This document shows, in pieces, positions 23,313 through 36,795 of a stretch of DNA of 64,000 nt. The stretch spans positions 61,945,501-62,009,500 of the forward strand of contig NC_090983.1 of the NCBI RefSeq assembly GCF_041146395.1, given 5' to 3'. Numbering within the stretch: the first letter of the stretch is position 1; each line of letters opens with the position of its first letter. A program made the position numbers and the translations under genes. The stretch is from Eulemur rufifrons. Taxonomy: Eukaryota > Chordata > Mammalia > Primates > Lemuridae. The notes beneath the pieces are model-generated. The model was given only the letters and a program-made list of their open reading frames with translations, ran no database searches and had not been told where the DNA came from.

Positions 23313-26190
23313 TGATATGGGAAAATATTAACACTAATAAAAATTCTAATGTATCATAACAATACTAGCACTATTAATTAAATTAATCATAATATGTCAA
23401 GATATAGAGTCACTAGATTATAACTAGCTCATGACCAACGCTCAGTCTTAAGACAGAAAATAAATAGAACACTTTTTTTCCTGTCAGCTATAAAAATAGT
23501 TTTCTTCAGTTAAGAGTCCCACATACAACAACAAACTTTTGTGTTCCAGTTCTACCTTTTATCTCTTCATTCACTTACTTATCCACCCTGGAATTCACAG
23601 GTTTCCATAATTAACGTTCCTCTACCTTTATGAATTTGGTTTTCCTCTCCACAGTGAACAAAGGTATAGCATGTAAAATTCTTACTTAATAGCTATTATT
23701 TATCTCCTTTATATATCTGAAAAATACTCAGTTAAAACAAGCAGGTTTAAGCTATGGGAGATTTCCCATAAGATAGAATAAAAAAATTATCACTACCTTA
23801 AGATAGTCTATTGAAGAAGAGCTTGCATTGTTTTGAATACATAGATTGATTAAATATTAATTGAATATCCCCATTTTAAAAATGAAGATAAAATATTAAT
23901 CTTTTAAGGTTATTTGTAGAATTAAAAGTAAGTAGTCCATACAATATATGCAATGTTTAGTTCCTTGCAGGTAGTAAGCATTCATTAATTATTAGTGATT
24001 ATGATCATTACAGTGGTGGTGGCAGTGGGGATGATGATGAAGATGATAATGCAAGGAAGTACCAGGAGAATTTTGAGATGGGAGAGGGATGATTTGATGT
24101 GATATTTTATGGCTTTATAAAAATTTTCTTAAATAAATGGTGTCATATTCTGGTATCCCTACATAGACTGGATATTAGAGACAAACATTTTGCCCTGGAA
24201 AATACATATTTTAACATCTAATTATTTAGATGTACCACATAATTAGAAAGCAAGAAGAACAGATCTGTAAGTGCGTTAAAAAAATATAAGGCAAATTATC
24301 TATCTGAGATGTAGCACATGTAATATTCATACAATTGAAGCAGCACAAAGTATGATGTAAATCATTTTACTAAGTCAGATTAAAGGTGCTATTACTCATG
24401 GTTATGTAATACTATCTATAATTTCTGTGTTAAACTTGACATTATAAATCCTTTAATCTCCGTATTTAAAAGCCATTCTATGGCTCATTTTTCAAACAGA
24501 TTCCCGTTAACACATTTACTGCTAATGAACCACTAACGTGTTCTCTTTCTTAGATAAACGCTGTTGACCAACATTATTATTTGCTCCTCATATAATTATT
24601 TTTTTGGCTTTTTAATTTAATTGCTTCAATAAAAAATACCCCAATAATGCATTTTTAATTACACTTCCCAGGTGACCTATGTAAAAAGAGGTTTTATAAT
24701 GAAGCCACAATAATTAGCCTGTCACAGTCCAGTTTGGGGCTATTGTCTAGTTGTCCTTTCCATGGCTTGTGGTTGCATGACTAGAATTCTAAAGACCTTA
24801 TGTATTATCTCCCATAACACTTCGGAAAGTATTAAAAATGTGTGCAATACTGGCAGAAGCAGGCTTTCTAATTATTGTCAGCTATTTCTAGTATGACGTG
24901 GTAAATTCCCTCGAGAATAGAAACAACAGCCCACTCCAGGGTTCCTAATAGGCCCTAGAGCCTAAGTAGTTGTAGACAGAGCTGTTTCCCTCCAGATAGA
25001 TAATTGGTTTACATAGCAGCTCAACATCTGAACCAAATCCATTTTTTTCCTATTGTGATTTCACTGTTTACTCTAATATACATAAACTATTTTGTTATAT
25101 TAAATAGTATATGACTCATTCTTTAATAGCTGAGTAAATTTGCATGTTCTGCCTCACCTGGAATACTAATGACTATTATGTCTGCCCATTTTTCATGCAT
25201 GAAATATTAAATATTTGGTTTGTTAAGCATACATGCTTACTGTAAATTATGTGCTCTGGCAACTTGTTAAATATGGTTATTCTTTTGTTATTTTTTTTTT
25301 GTATATGAAGCACAGCTTCAACTTAAAGAGAAATGCAGGTGATGTCCAAGAAATTTAAAGATTAGTGCAGTACAATCAATTACTGAGGAATATTTGTTAA
25401 TTTCTACATGCTACTATTAATAGTGATATAGTGATGGTTTATTGTACATACAAAGAAAGTATATCAGATTCTCAAGGCTATGCATATACTTTGCTTTGTA
25501 GCAATAAATAATTGCATCGTGGGACACTGAAGTTTCCATTTGACTTGGTTTTAATATCTCTGGTTCTCTAACTGATAAACTGCTATTGTTGAATGTTGTG
25601 CCCAAATCCTATTATAAATGCTTTTCTCTTAAAATTGTATCAGATCTTTGAGTCATCACTTTTTTCCCCAATCCCAAAATAAGTAAAGGTAAAAAGCATT
25701 ATCACACTTGGGAAGGCCAGTCTGCTTCAGCAGAATCTGAAACACCTTCTGCTCTTTTATATTCCCTCCCAGCCCTCTTTCCCCTCCAGTTCAGCGGTGT
25801 AATAATCAGCTGATGCTTTCTGTTCTTACCCCAAACATTTGCCTTTTCTACATGTATTAGTGGAATCCGTGTTAGACATTTACTACTATTCAATAAGATA
25901 GTTCCATTTGCCATCAGTATTTCTTTCTCCACTACTGAGGGGACTCAGAATGATGGAATTATTTGGCCAATTTGTACCTAATGTCACGTGAATGGGCACA
26001 GAGATAATATACTATAACATTCTATTTTTTTTATTTTCACAGAAATAAACAAATTATCATTAATGAGTAAAAATATACAGTCAGAACTAAAATACTATGT
26101 TGTATCAGAGCAAATTAATTGCTGTCCCTGGGTTTTGATATCATGCCTAATAGAAAGGGACTCCTCCCCCACCTCACAGTAAATTATACA
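23313..26190. other. Repeat-poor AT-rich sequence
   Basis: No transposon, gene or RNA recognised. A GAT-rich microsatellite-like run is near 24030-24050. The part around 24490-25270 contains many TAATTA/CAATAATTAG-type cores and no visible repeat; it may be ancient non-coding sequence. Confidence 0.35.
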
Positions 26191-26194
26191 AGTA

Positions 26195-26352
26195 GCACTA
26201 TGACTCTGAGCAAGATCCTTAATCTCTCTGAGCCTCAATTCTCTCCTCTGTAAAAGGGAGACAATGAATAACACCAACTTCACAAAGGGATAACAATAGG
26301 TTATTTATAGTGCATAGCATAATGCTTAAAATAGCACTCAATAAATGTTATT
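26195..26352 (+). mobile_element. MIR SINE
   Basis: TGACTCTGAGCAAGATCC, TTAATCTCTCTGAGCCTCAA, CTCCTCTGTAAAAGGGAG and AGCACTCAATAAATGTTATT match the MIR 3' half, plus orientation. Confidence 0.75.
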
Positions 26353-29260
26353 TCCTTTCATTTTCCTTCAATTAATGTTTTTATATCCAATGAATTCTCT
26401 TTCTATGAGTTTAAAACCAAAATGTTAATAATAGATTTATAATAAGAAATGCAGAATTTGTTCTTTGAAAACAAAAATCTTCCAAATACCTTACTTATAC
26501 TGTATGCATTTGACATCATATGAAATGTACATACCTTTATACCATTTTGAATATTCAATACCTGTGTTTGTATTTTAATAAAGGTTCAGTGGGGATTAAC
26601 CCAGACTTTCCTGGCAGATGGTAAACATCCAGAATATTACGCAAAAACAAAGACTAGAATATTTTGCTTCATTAGTCAAAAAAAAAGAAGAAAGAAATAT
26701 TTCTTAGAAGAGCAGAAAAAGAAAACACAGTAAAAAAATCAGTCATGTGAGTGGTCAAATATCACCTTTTGGCATTTTAATAAACTGTTGCTTAGATAGA
26801 AATATCAAGCTATTACTAATGGCTATTAATGTGTACATGCTTCATGTAATTTTATAGTATCTTATTTTAATATCTGTAATTTTAATGAATTGCAATTTAG
26901 GAAAGAAACAATTTTCATTTACTTTATATAACATAATTATGGATCAAATTAACCTCACACTAGTCTTAATTACATTTAGTTTCATTTGGCTGATCAAGCA
27001 ATTAACATGCCACTGTATTTTGGAAGTAAAAACCAAGTTGTTATGGTCTTTCTTCCAAAAAACATGTACTTGTTCATCTCAAGTGTAGCCACCATGTAAA
27101 ATAATTTCTTGGAGTTGTGGTTTTTTTTTTTTTTTTTTTGGTTTACTGTACACTCAATACATTGTTGCTCAAGAATAGGTATAATGAGGAAGTGCTGCAC
27201 CTGGGGTCCTGTTATATGCTACTGCTTAATAATCTCTCCTTCATGTCACCCTTTATCTGCTACGTTCAGATTGGTTTCCATGCATTTCTCTTTTAATTGG
27301 AACTAATTTTAGGCTTGCCATTACTTGTGATTAAACAGCCTCTTTACCACACATATTTTTTCTTACGTTTATGTATTGTTACCTTCACAATTTCCTTTAG
27401 AAGAGAGTGATTTGTCAGGAAGAGACCATCTTTTTACTCCATTAGCTAAGTTATATTTGTAAGGAGTATAATTTTAACAGCAATAAAAAATATTGAGTTT
27501 AATAATAATAGCATTCACGACCATATGAGTATGACTGCAACTAATCCTTTTCAACTAATTGAAAATGAAAATGGCCCTTTGCAATATGTGTGTATTGTGA
27601 ATAATCCTAATTAGGATAATGCAAGGTTATTTTAGCACAGTTCAGAGGCAGGGTACAGTCTCAGAAAAACAGCTTAGTTGAAGTGTAGTCCATTTAGAAT
27701 TACCTTGGAACCTATGAGAAACCACAGGCTTTGAGTCATGAACACCACAGAAGAGAGGTCCTTTGGAAGGCACGGGTTCCCATTTTATTTAAAGAGGCTT
27801 AAAAACAGAAAAAGCCACCATATTTTGATACTTTCCAGGGGGAAGATAATTTCTAAAATTCATACAATATCCATGATAGGATATATCTCAAAATGCTAAA
27901 CATAAAATATTTGAACAAACTCCTCACAGGTGTATTATTTGCTTGTTTTCCAAAGGCTCTGTTTTTATATTTCATGCTAAGTTTCATTTCTCTTCAGTTG
28001 GATAAAGATAGTAGCTTTCCTCTGTTTTCCTGTGACATTTCATATTTTGACTGGGTTTGTCAGATTGCATCAGTCACATTTGATTACATTATATCATGTC
28101 AAGAAACAATGAAAAATAAGGTATTTTTCTTTTTATTGCAAGAAGCAGGATTCATGTTTCACCAGATTTCTTATGTAAATATTCTTTTTCATATGTTATT
28201 ATAGAAACAAAAATATATTACATTAATAAGAACTGTATGAAACCAATAATGGCTGACAATTTAAACAATGCATGCTCATTGTAACTAATTTTATAGTTAC
28301 TTGTAGGACAAAATATTTATAGCTCTATGTATGTATAGATCTATTAGAGATTTCTTATTTTGAAAACATTATGGTTATAGTTTGAGTGCTTGAAATCAGT
28401 GGTGACTAAAGGTCAATTTTTTTTTAATTTAAACATTTGAGAAGTTATGTCATATTTACAATAAAATTTCCTTCTGCTTCCACTGTTCTGAATTCCCTTT
28501 TACAGTGAAATAATCAACCAAATAAGTACTTTTCAACAAATAGGTTGTTTGGCTGATAAGTACATATTGACTATTTTAAATCAAGTCAAAAAAAGTAGCA
28601 ATGCAAAGTGTCTAAAACTTTAATTTGTTACTTAAAACAAAACAAAGTCAATAAAATAGGCAAAAAATCTAGGAATTCTCTTTGCTTTTAATGATCTCCA
28701 GTAAAGACTACCAGGAACACACCTATATTTGAACAAGTTGTAATTATTACGGTGATCTCAGTAAGAGGTTGTTGGAAAAGATTTATAAGATTGAGAGTTT
28801 AGTTGTGTGATCTGGGGGTGGTTCCAAGGAAGTGAGGATTTGCTCTGGCTTAAGTACTGTCAGTAGGTGTGTACTATTCTACTACTGGGCATCTCCATAA
28901 TTCTTATTTAACAGCAGGGCAGACTAGAGGACAGCTAGCGCTACAATTGATAAAGAAGCAACAGTCACTCATATCAGCTAAGAGAGCAAAATGCTTGATC
29001 ATTTTTATGGCTTGGAAAATGTTCATGTTGTAGCTATTTCCAGACATGATTACAGAGTGTTCTTATTGTCATGATCACAGAATGGCCTTTTCTGCTATTG
29101 ATATTCTGTGAAATCCTTTATATTCAACAGGAGAAACCAAGGCTCAGCTGATAGTACCAGGCCACCAGTTCCTGATGTTAGGGGCTGCCTTTTCCTTTCT
29201 GTTCTAGGCCTTTTTATCTCAACTACCCTGTGGACCATGATGGATATCTCTCCATAAGAA
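26353..29260. other. Repeat-poor AT-rich sequence
   Basis: No transposon or gene recognised. A T20-type run sits at about 27121-27140. The open frame at 27893-28204 (103 codons) is rich in Phe, Leu and Ser from A/T bias and shows no domain or splice context. Confidence 0.35.
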
Positions 29261-29268
29261 AAAGTAAG

Positions 29269-29622
29269 AAAAATCTTCTTTCTTTTTTTTTTTTTTGAGA
29301 CAGAGTCTCACTCTGTTGCCTAAGCTAGAGTGTCATGGCATCCGCCCAGCTCACAGCAACCTCAAACTCCTGGGCTTGAGCAATCCTCCTGCTTCAGCCT
29401 TCTTAGTAGCTGGGACTACAGGCATGCACCACCATGCCCAACTAATTTTTTCTATATATATTTTTAGTTGTCCATATAATTTCTTTCTATTTTTAGTAGA
29501 GACAGAGTCTCACTCTTGCTCAGGCTGGTCTTGAACTCCTGAACTCAAACAATCCACCTGCCTCGGCCTCCCAGAGTGCTAGGATTACAGGCATGAGCCA
29601 CCACGCCCGGCCAAAAAATCTT
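29269..29622 (-). mobile_element. Strepsirrhine-type dimeric Alu
   Basis: On the plus strand: T-run, GAGACAGAGTCTCACTCTG, then CTAAGCTAGAGTGTCATGGC, CAGCTCACAGCAACCTCAAA, the T/A-rich middle TTTTTTCTATATATATTTTT, a second GAGACAGAGTCTCACTCTTG and the end CCACGCCCGGCC. 'AGAGTGTCATGGCATC' and the CTATATAT middle are features I know from lemur and galago Alus rather than monkey or ape ones. A short target duplication AAAAATCTT flanks it (29269-29277 and 29614-29622). Confidence 0.85.
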
Positions 29623-29763
29623 ATTTCTTGTCTCTGCTACTCTTCCTTGGACAGCTCATTCAAACCTGTGGATACTTCTTACTTGTAGGCTTTTTTTTTT
29701 TTTTTGGATGCCTAATTCTTATATTCACTCAAGCTTAAATTGTCTAAAATGAAACTCTGTAAA

Positions 29764-31365
29764 AGCTATATATGATAAACCCACAGCAAACATCATACTT
29801 AATGGGAAAAAATTGAAAGCATTCCTGCTTAGAACTGGAACCAGACAAGTTTGCCAACTGTCACCACTTCTGTTTGACATAGTGTGAAGTCCTAGCCAGA
29901 GAAATCAGGCAAGAGAAGGAAATCAAGGGGTATCCAAATAGGGAAAGAAGAAGTCAAACTATCACTCTTTCCTCATGATATGATCTATAAACCCCTAAAT
30001 ATTCTGCCAAGAGACTCCTGGAATTGACAAATAAATTCAGCAAAGTCTCAGGCTACAAAATCAATGTACACAAATCAGTAGCATTTCTATACACCAACAA
30101 TAGTCAAGCTGAGAATCAAATCAAAGACTCAATATCATTCACAATAACAACAAAGAATAAAATACCTAGGAATATATTTAATCAAGGAGGGGAAAAGACC
30201 TCTATAGGGAGAACTACGAAATACTGAGGAAGAAAATCACAGAGGACAAATGTAAAATCATATCATGCTCATGGATCAGCAGAATCAACATTGTTAAAAT
30301 GTCGATACTACCCAAAGTGATTTACAGATTCAATGCAATCCCCATTAAAATATCAATGTCATTTTTTGCAGATTTAGAAAAAATAATTCTATGCTTTGTA
30401 TGGAACCAGAAAAGACCCTGAATAGCTAAAGCAAACTTAAGCAAAAAAAAAAAAAAAAAAAAACCAAATTGGGAGGACTCACTTTACCAGACTTCAAGCT
30501 ATATGACCAGGCTATAATAAACAAAGCAGCATGGTACTGGCACAAGAACAGAGATATAGACCTTTAAAGCAGGACTGAGAACCAAGATATAAAACCATCC
30601 TCATATACTATCTGATCTTTGACAAAGCAGACAAAAACATGCAATAAGGAAAAGAATCCCTATGCAATTAATAGTGCTGGGAAAATTGGATAGCCACATA
30701 CAGAAGACTGAAACAGAAGCCACACCTCTCACCACTCACAAAAATTAATTCATGATAGATAACCGACTTAAATCTAAGGCATAAAACTATAAGAATTCTA
30801 GAAGGAGAGGTTGCAAAAACCCTTATAGATATTCAACCTAGGTAAGGAATTTATGGAGATCTTACAGGCAATCACAGCAACAACAAAAATAAACAAATGG
30901 GACCTGATTAAATTAAAAAGCTTCTGTACAGCCATGTAAACATCAATAGAACAAATAGACAATATTTGCATGCTATACATCCAATAAAAGACTAATAACC
31001 AGAATCTGCAAAGAACTCAAGCAAATCAGCAATAAAACATCAAACAACCCCATTAAAAAGTGGGCAAAAGACATGAATAGAAGCTTTTTGAAAGAAGATA
31101 GACTTATGGCCAATAAGCATATGAAAAAATGCTCAACATCGCTAATCATCAGGGAAATGAAAATCAAAACCACAGTGAGATATCACCAAGCTCCAGTGAG
31201 AATGACTTTTATCAAAAAGTCCCAAAACAACAGATGCTGGTGTGGATGTGGGGAGAAAGGAACTCTTATGCTGTTGGTGGGACTGCAAACTAGTGCAACC
31301 TCTATGGAAAATAGTATGGAGATTCCCCAAGAAACTAAAAGGTAGACCTACCATTTGATCCAGCA
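29764..31365 (+). pseudogene. Dead internal L1 ORF2 fragment
   Basis: Matches ORF2 of the intact L1 from about 11840 to 13470 with many substitutions, frameshifts and stops. The catalytic FADD region is broken (the text reads CTTTCCTCATGATATGA). It lacks both the 5' end and the 3'UTR plus poly(A), so it is cut at both sides. An A20 run at about 30445 is a later expansion. Confidence 0.85.
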
Positions 31366-33790
31366 TGTTTTCATGTATTTGCATGAAAATGATGAAAATT
31401 ACTTATATCCCAATAAGATCATTTATAAAACTCTATGTCTATAATACAGTACTCTTCCATGACTCATTATTAAAGAAGTCACGGAATAAATAATTCCATT
31501 GTGGCTAGAAAGATACTTAAGCCACATACAACCTAATGTATTTATATGTGTTGTGACTTTTCTTGAGTATTAAGGAAAAGAAATGGATCTTATGAACTTT
31601 CTAGAGCCAAAGGAACATTGACAAATTTTGAAGCAAGTATTTAACCTATTCCTTATATTTTCTATTCAGTATATTTTCTATTCTACAGAAATGTATTCAG
31701 TAGAAAACTCAGATCTAGATGGAAAATCACTACCTATTTTACAAAGAATTCAATCCATATCCAACAAGTTTTTAAATTAAAATAATACTATTTAAAGATA
31801 ATAGTTTAGAAAGTGGGTTTTGCTGACAACTTAAGTTTGCAGTTTAAGACTTGAATTTGTTAAGCATGTCTTGAAGATAATTACACTATTAGTAAATGAG
31901 TTATAAGTATATGTTGCGTGTAATGTGTGTGAAACACTGGTTCTTTAGTGACTAAAGGAATTAGTATGTTTCCAAATAGACCTAAAGAATCTCTAATTAT
32001 AAGGAAATTATGGAAAAGTGACTTAATACTTAAAAGTTTGTGGCTATCATGAAGGTCAGGTAGTTTTCAGTATTACATACTTACATAATTGTTCATATTT
32101 TTCAAAGCATTTTCACATATGTATTTCATTGATCTTCATTACACCATTTCCAGGTTAATATGTGTACTTAGAGGAAACTTCTGGTACTCTCTCTTGTATC
32201 TGGCTTTCCCTGGCTTAATGTACCATATAACAAAACTCCCCTTAAATAGCCACCAGATTACCGACAAAATTCAGTCTCTGGGTTTAAAATTGTTATGATT
32301 GTGTAACTATTGGCTTGGATACTGGACGTGTGTTTGGTTAGGATGGAGTGGAGAGTAGGCATGGAGTGTGGACATTTCTGGTGGAGACTGATTAGAACCA
32401 TTAAGCCAAACTTATAAAGGGGAAATAAAACATGATGCTTGTGTGGCAGCCTGACACAATAGAACTGGGTTCTGGTCATGCTGACACTGCTGCTTATGCT
32501 GGGATCTGCTGCTAGAAGTGCTCTCTTCCCTGACCCAAAAATGATGACTTGTTGAACTAGAGGACCCACTGGATCTTAAGCTTCTGTTTTGCATTCCCCT
32601 ATATTCTGTAAAATTGATGAGCTAGGGCCTCCCTAAGTGTCTAGAATATTGCCTAGGGTATATTTGCAGGAATGAAATAATTGGACATATCCAGGAGAGA
32701 AAAAAATGAATAAGATCTGTAACCAAGTGTGTAAGCCAAGCTATGACTCCTGGCTCACATCCATTACTCATAGATGAAGAGGGTGAAGGTCAGAGAGGCT
32801 AAAAATGATTGGCCCCATTCAGGTCTTCTAACTCTTAGTTCCAGGTTATTTTGCGATATCATGTACCCATTGGAGAAGAAAATTGGTGGGAATCCACCCT
32901 TACTAGTATTTACATGAATAATAGAAGAGCTTAAGTAGTTGTGTATACGTATATATGTACACACATGTTTTTAAACCTTATGATATCATTAAATGAAGTA
33001 ATATAACAGAATAATGAAAGTTATCAGCATTTGAAGAATAAATACTCTCAGACTAAATTTTAAGACATAATTCTGGAGTGAGAAACATTGTGGGAGACTG
33101 AGAAACTAGGGTAACTTAATCCTCTTCAAATAGGTAATTAGGATATTTATGGGGCTTGAACACAAAATATGAAAGAATAAAGGCATCATTGATTTGGTTG
33201 AGATGAGCTAATAATTCCTCCCACGCATGTTGTAGACATCTGGATGGAGAAAAATACTGTTCTACAGTTAACACAGGCATATAACATTGAATTTGTTTTC
33301 CTGCTCAACTCCTGGGCAGTGTGTGGACCGTGGAATCCTTTAACATTAGGACCTGGTCATAAAAAAAAAAAAATTAAATGGTTGAGGAATGGGAGATGCT
33401 GCCAGACTAAGTTGCTCTCTCTGCCAGATATTTTAAAAAGAGAATTTTGACATCAAAAATTTACAAATATTAAAGAAATAAATTGCAAAAGTTCATGAGA
33501 TCATTATGAATGATGGCACTTATTTCACCTTCAGAATATGTATGTGTAGTTATGTGATACATTATTATAAAATTCTATATTTGCAGTACATGAATTGAGA
33601 ACACTATGCTCAATTCTATAATTTGTGGAGGCAATGAGTGAAGCTTTTTCAGACTTTTAGAGTAAAGCATTATTAGATTTTCTGCATGATAAGGGAAACA
33701 CATATAAGAAACTTTCCCTGTTAATAAGTATGGGTAGATGTGCTCTGTGAATGCCTCCTGAATTCATAGTGTCCACATCATGAAAGCCAC
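31366..33790. other. Unclassified AT-rich sequence
   Basis: No gene recognised. A possible minus-strand MIR remnant (AGGTCAGAGAGGCTAAAAATG) lies near 32785-32830 but is too short to call. Confidence 0.35.
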
Positions 33791-33794
33791 TTGT

Positions 33795-34146
33795 GTTAGT
33801 TTAGTCTGCTATAACAGAATACCATATACTGGGGGGCTTCAACAACAAACATTATTTCTGGAAGCTGAAAGTTTGAGATCAGGGTGCCCGCATGGTTGGG
33901 TTCTTGGTGAAGGCCCTATTCCTAGTTTATAGATGGCTGTTTTCTCCTTGTATCCTCATATAGCAGAGAAAGAGAAAGATCATCTCTCTCATGTCTCTTT
34001 TTCTAAGGGCACTAACTCCAGTCATGAGGATTCCACCCTCATAATCTAATTACTTCCCAAAGGCCCCTCCCCTCACCATCACATCGGTGAGCAGAATTTC
34101 AACATATGAATTTTGAGGGGACACAAGCGTTCAGTTCATAGCACCA
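33795..34146 (-). mobile_element. Solo MaLR LTR (MLT1-like)
   Basis: Plus-strand text GTGTTAGTTTAGTCTGC, AACAGAATACCATA, TTTCTGGAAGCTG, TAGATGGCTGTTTTCTCC and AACATATGAATTTTGAGGGG ending AGTTCATAGCACC is the inverse of an MLT1-type LTR, about 350 bp. Degraded; subfamily not assigned. Confidence 0.65.
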
Positions 34147-34262
34147 CTAAACCATTTTGGGGGAGAGAAACAAAACATAATCTATCTTGACACTATCTTA
34201 AGCATCTCTAAGAGAAATATGTGCTATCAGTTGTGGCTTGGTGATTCTCTGCAGAGACAGAT

Positions 34263-34500
34263 TGTTATAACCTTAGAACCACAGACTGTCAAAGTTGGAA
34301 GGAATCTTTAAAGCTTTTTATCCATCCAATCAAAGTCCCAGTGTCCCCCAACTTGCTATAAGGTGGTCATTCAGTTTATGTTTAAATATCTACAGTGACA
34401 GAACTTTCATCACTTTTTGAGGTTGTTTATACTGAAACCACAATTTTTGTGACCAGTTTGACCCCATGAAGCTAGAGTAAAGCTAATTCCATCTATGTGA
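34263..34500. mobile_element. Possible CR1/L3-like LINE remnant
   Basis: AGAACCACAGACTGTCAAAGT with GGAAGGAATCTTTAAAGC, followed by TTTAAATATCTACAGTGACAG, resembles the CR1/L3 3' region. High divergence; tentative. Confidence 0.35.
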
Positions 34501-34715
34501 AGAGAGTGTCATATCATATCACATTGGAATAAGTATTTCCATGAAAAGTGTTCATTTTTGTATCAATTGTTTCTCCTGTGACAGTTTTAAGTTCCTTTTG
34601 CATCCTAGCCAATTTTTTTTTTTTTCAAAAAAAGAGGTAGACTTTCCATTTACCCACCCCTCTGCCTGCCTTCCATATTTAAAGATGCACCAAGCAGTAA
34701 CTTTGTAGTTACTTA

Positions 34716-35026
34716 TTTTAGTGTTTCCCAAATTGGGTTCTGTGGAACATTATTCTCATAAGCATACTCTATGAAAAAGTTTCACAGGACAAATATTCTG
34801 GAAATTTGGCAAATCTATATGTTTTTTATGGTGACTCATAGTGAATATTATCGTACTAAAAACTCTGAGAAGCCCTTGAGAAAATAAATCTGTTTAACTT
34901 TCTATAATTTAGGATTTCCCAAACTTATTTGATCTCAGCCTCTTTTTCAAGTAACATCTGCTAGCATTTCTTTGAACCAACTGTTCTTTAGAAATGCATG
35001 TTGAGAAATGCTGGCCATAAATTTAC
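34716..35026. mobile_element. Possible hAT-Charlie type non-autonomous element
   Basis: AGTGTTTCCCAAATTGGG at the left and TTGAGAAATGCTGG at the right can pair as eroded hAT inverted repeats, with internal CCCAAACTTATTTGATC text typical of MER58/MER102-like elements. No target duplication was found. Confidence 0.4.
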
Positions 35027-35029
35027 TGA

Positions 35030-36635
35030 GATGTCAAATCACAGGAGGAGGGTGGAACAAATATTTGGTCGGGTAAGTTTTTACTAATGGGAGATATAAT
35101 GTAATGAGAAGAAAAGGGAACCTAATCACTATAGTATAGTTTTTTGCCTTTGTTCTTCTTATTTTGACCAAGTCCCACCCTGTGTCTTACTATTTTGCCC
35201 CTGTTTGTTTTGACTGATGCATGAGTACTAGAGCCTTATATAGAACTACAAGTCAGAGAACATTTGTAAGAGCTCTGTGGAGCCTTAAAACATCATAAAT
35301 AAGATCACAACTGTTCTTTTTTAAAGAAGGGCAATGGATTAGGAAGAATTAGCCACAGGGAGTATTACAAGCATTCATCTTCTTTCATTATACTTCAGAG
35401 ACACATGGTTATATGGCATGCAATTCCTTGCCAGACAAAAATAAAATGGCTAAAACCTTCTATGAATATTTAATAATTAAAGATAATTTATTCTCAAGTG
35501 GAATCTACCCAAGTAGGTCGTAGAAACAGTTCCTTTCATTTGGATGGCAAGCTATAGGAACAATGTAAAATCTTAATAAGCCACATCAAGTAGGAAAAAA
35601 AAAGTCCTGTTATTTAAACTATATTTTACAGGTAAATGCTAGGAAATGTGGCTTTCAGCTGATATTTCCTTGTTATGATTTGGTGATATTTGCAACAGAG
35701 GTTTAATACATTTGACCTGTGTTTTATTACTTATCAGTAATTTTATAGCTCACAACCAAACTGAAGCAAAATCAGAGAGTGGACACAATTACAGTAGAAT
35801 TTACAGAGCATAGAGTTCATCTGCTTCTGACAAGCCAATATAAAATCCCTCCACTACTGTAAAGGGTCACCCTCAAATCAGGGTTCTCTAAATTGTTTGA
35901 TTAGACAATATTTTAAAAATTAAGAGAAAATGTTGCTATAAAAATGTGGTGGTTTCATTAACTAGAAAATAAGGTTTCCTTTTTTAAATCTCCTGTTTTT
36001 AAAGAACATTAACCAACACTCTCCATAATGATAATCATTGCGTTTCTTAACTGAGGAAAAATGGTAGAAAATGAAGTCTCTTTTGTTAACAATCTATGAT
36101 AATAATTAAAAAAATCCTGAAAACAGAAGCAGGATCCCTCAGAATGTAGAACTGAGAAAATAGGAATTGACTGAGATGTTGCCCTAAAATGATAATTTAT
36201 GAATTGAAGTGTTTTTTATATATATTATTCACACACACACACACACACACACACGGACACAAACACGCCTACATGCACACACACAAGAACCATCTCCAAG
36301 AACATATATTGAAATTTAATAGGAGAAAGAAAAAAAAAAGAATGGGGATCTTCTTTGTTTTATGGTTTGAAAAATAGGAATTTATGAGAAATGAGTTCAT
36401 ACAAAATACTAATAAAAGGAGATGAGAATATCTCTACCTTTATTTCAGTGCTTTGATGATGAAACTAGCAGGTATTAATTAAGAGATGTTATCATACTAG
36501 TAGACATTCAATAAATCATGTGGAATGAGTTAGTATTTTTAGATCAGGGAATACTTACATAAATTTTCTTAAACATAAATACAGTCTCATTAGAGCTCCC
36601 ACCTTCCTCCCACAGTTTTTGAGAGGCAGATGCTC
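35030..36635. other. Unclassified AT-rich sequence with an (AC)n microsatellite
   Basis: Only a dinucleotide (CA)12-13 repeat at 36230-36254 stands out; it degrades into ACAC-rich text to about 36290. No gene or transposon recognised. Confidence 0.5.
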
Positions 36636-36639
36636 TCAG

Positions 36640-36795
36640 TGATTAAAATTGTCTGAGAGGCACAGAGTGTGAGAATTTGAATCCTAGTTCTACCACTTAT
36701 TAGCTGTATGATGGTAGGCATTCTCTTTACCTCTTTGAACCTCAAAGAGGCACTGGTTATTTGTATATAAAATAGGTGTAACAACACCATCCTCA
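36640..36795 (+). mobile_element. MIR SINE
   Basis: TTTGAATCCTAGTTCTACC, ACTTATTAGCTGTATGATGG and TTACCTCTTTGAACCTCAAA follow the MIR core in plus orientation. Confidence 0.65.

Noticed and set aside
27893..28204. 103-codon plus frame with hydrophobic stretches
   Set aside because: The hydrophobicity comes from T-rich codons. No promoter, splice or family evidence was found.
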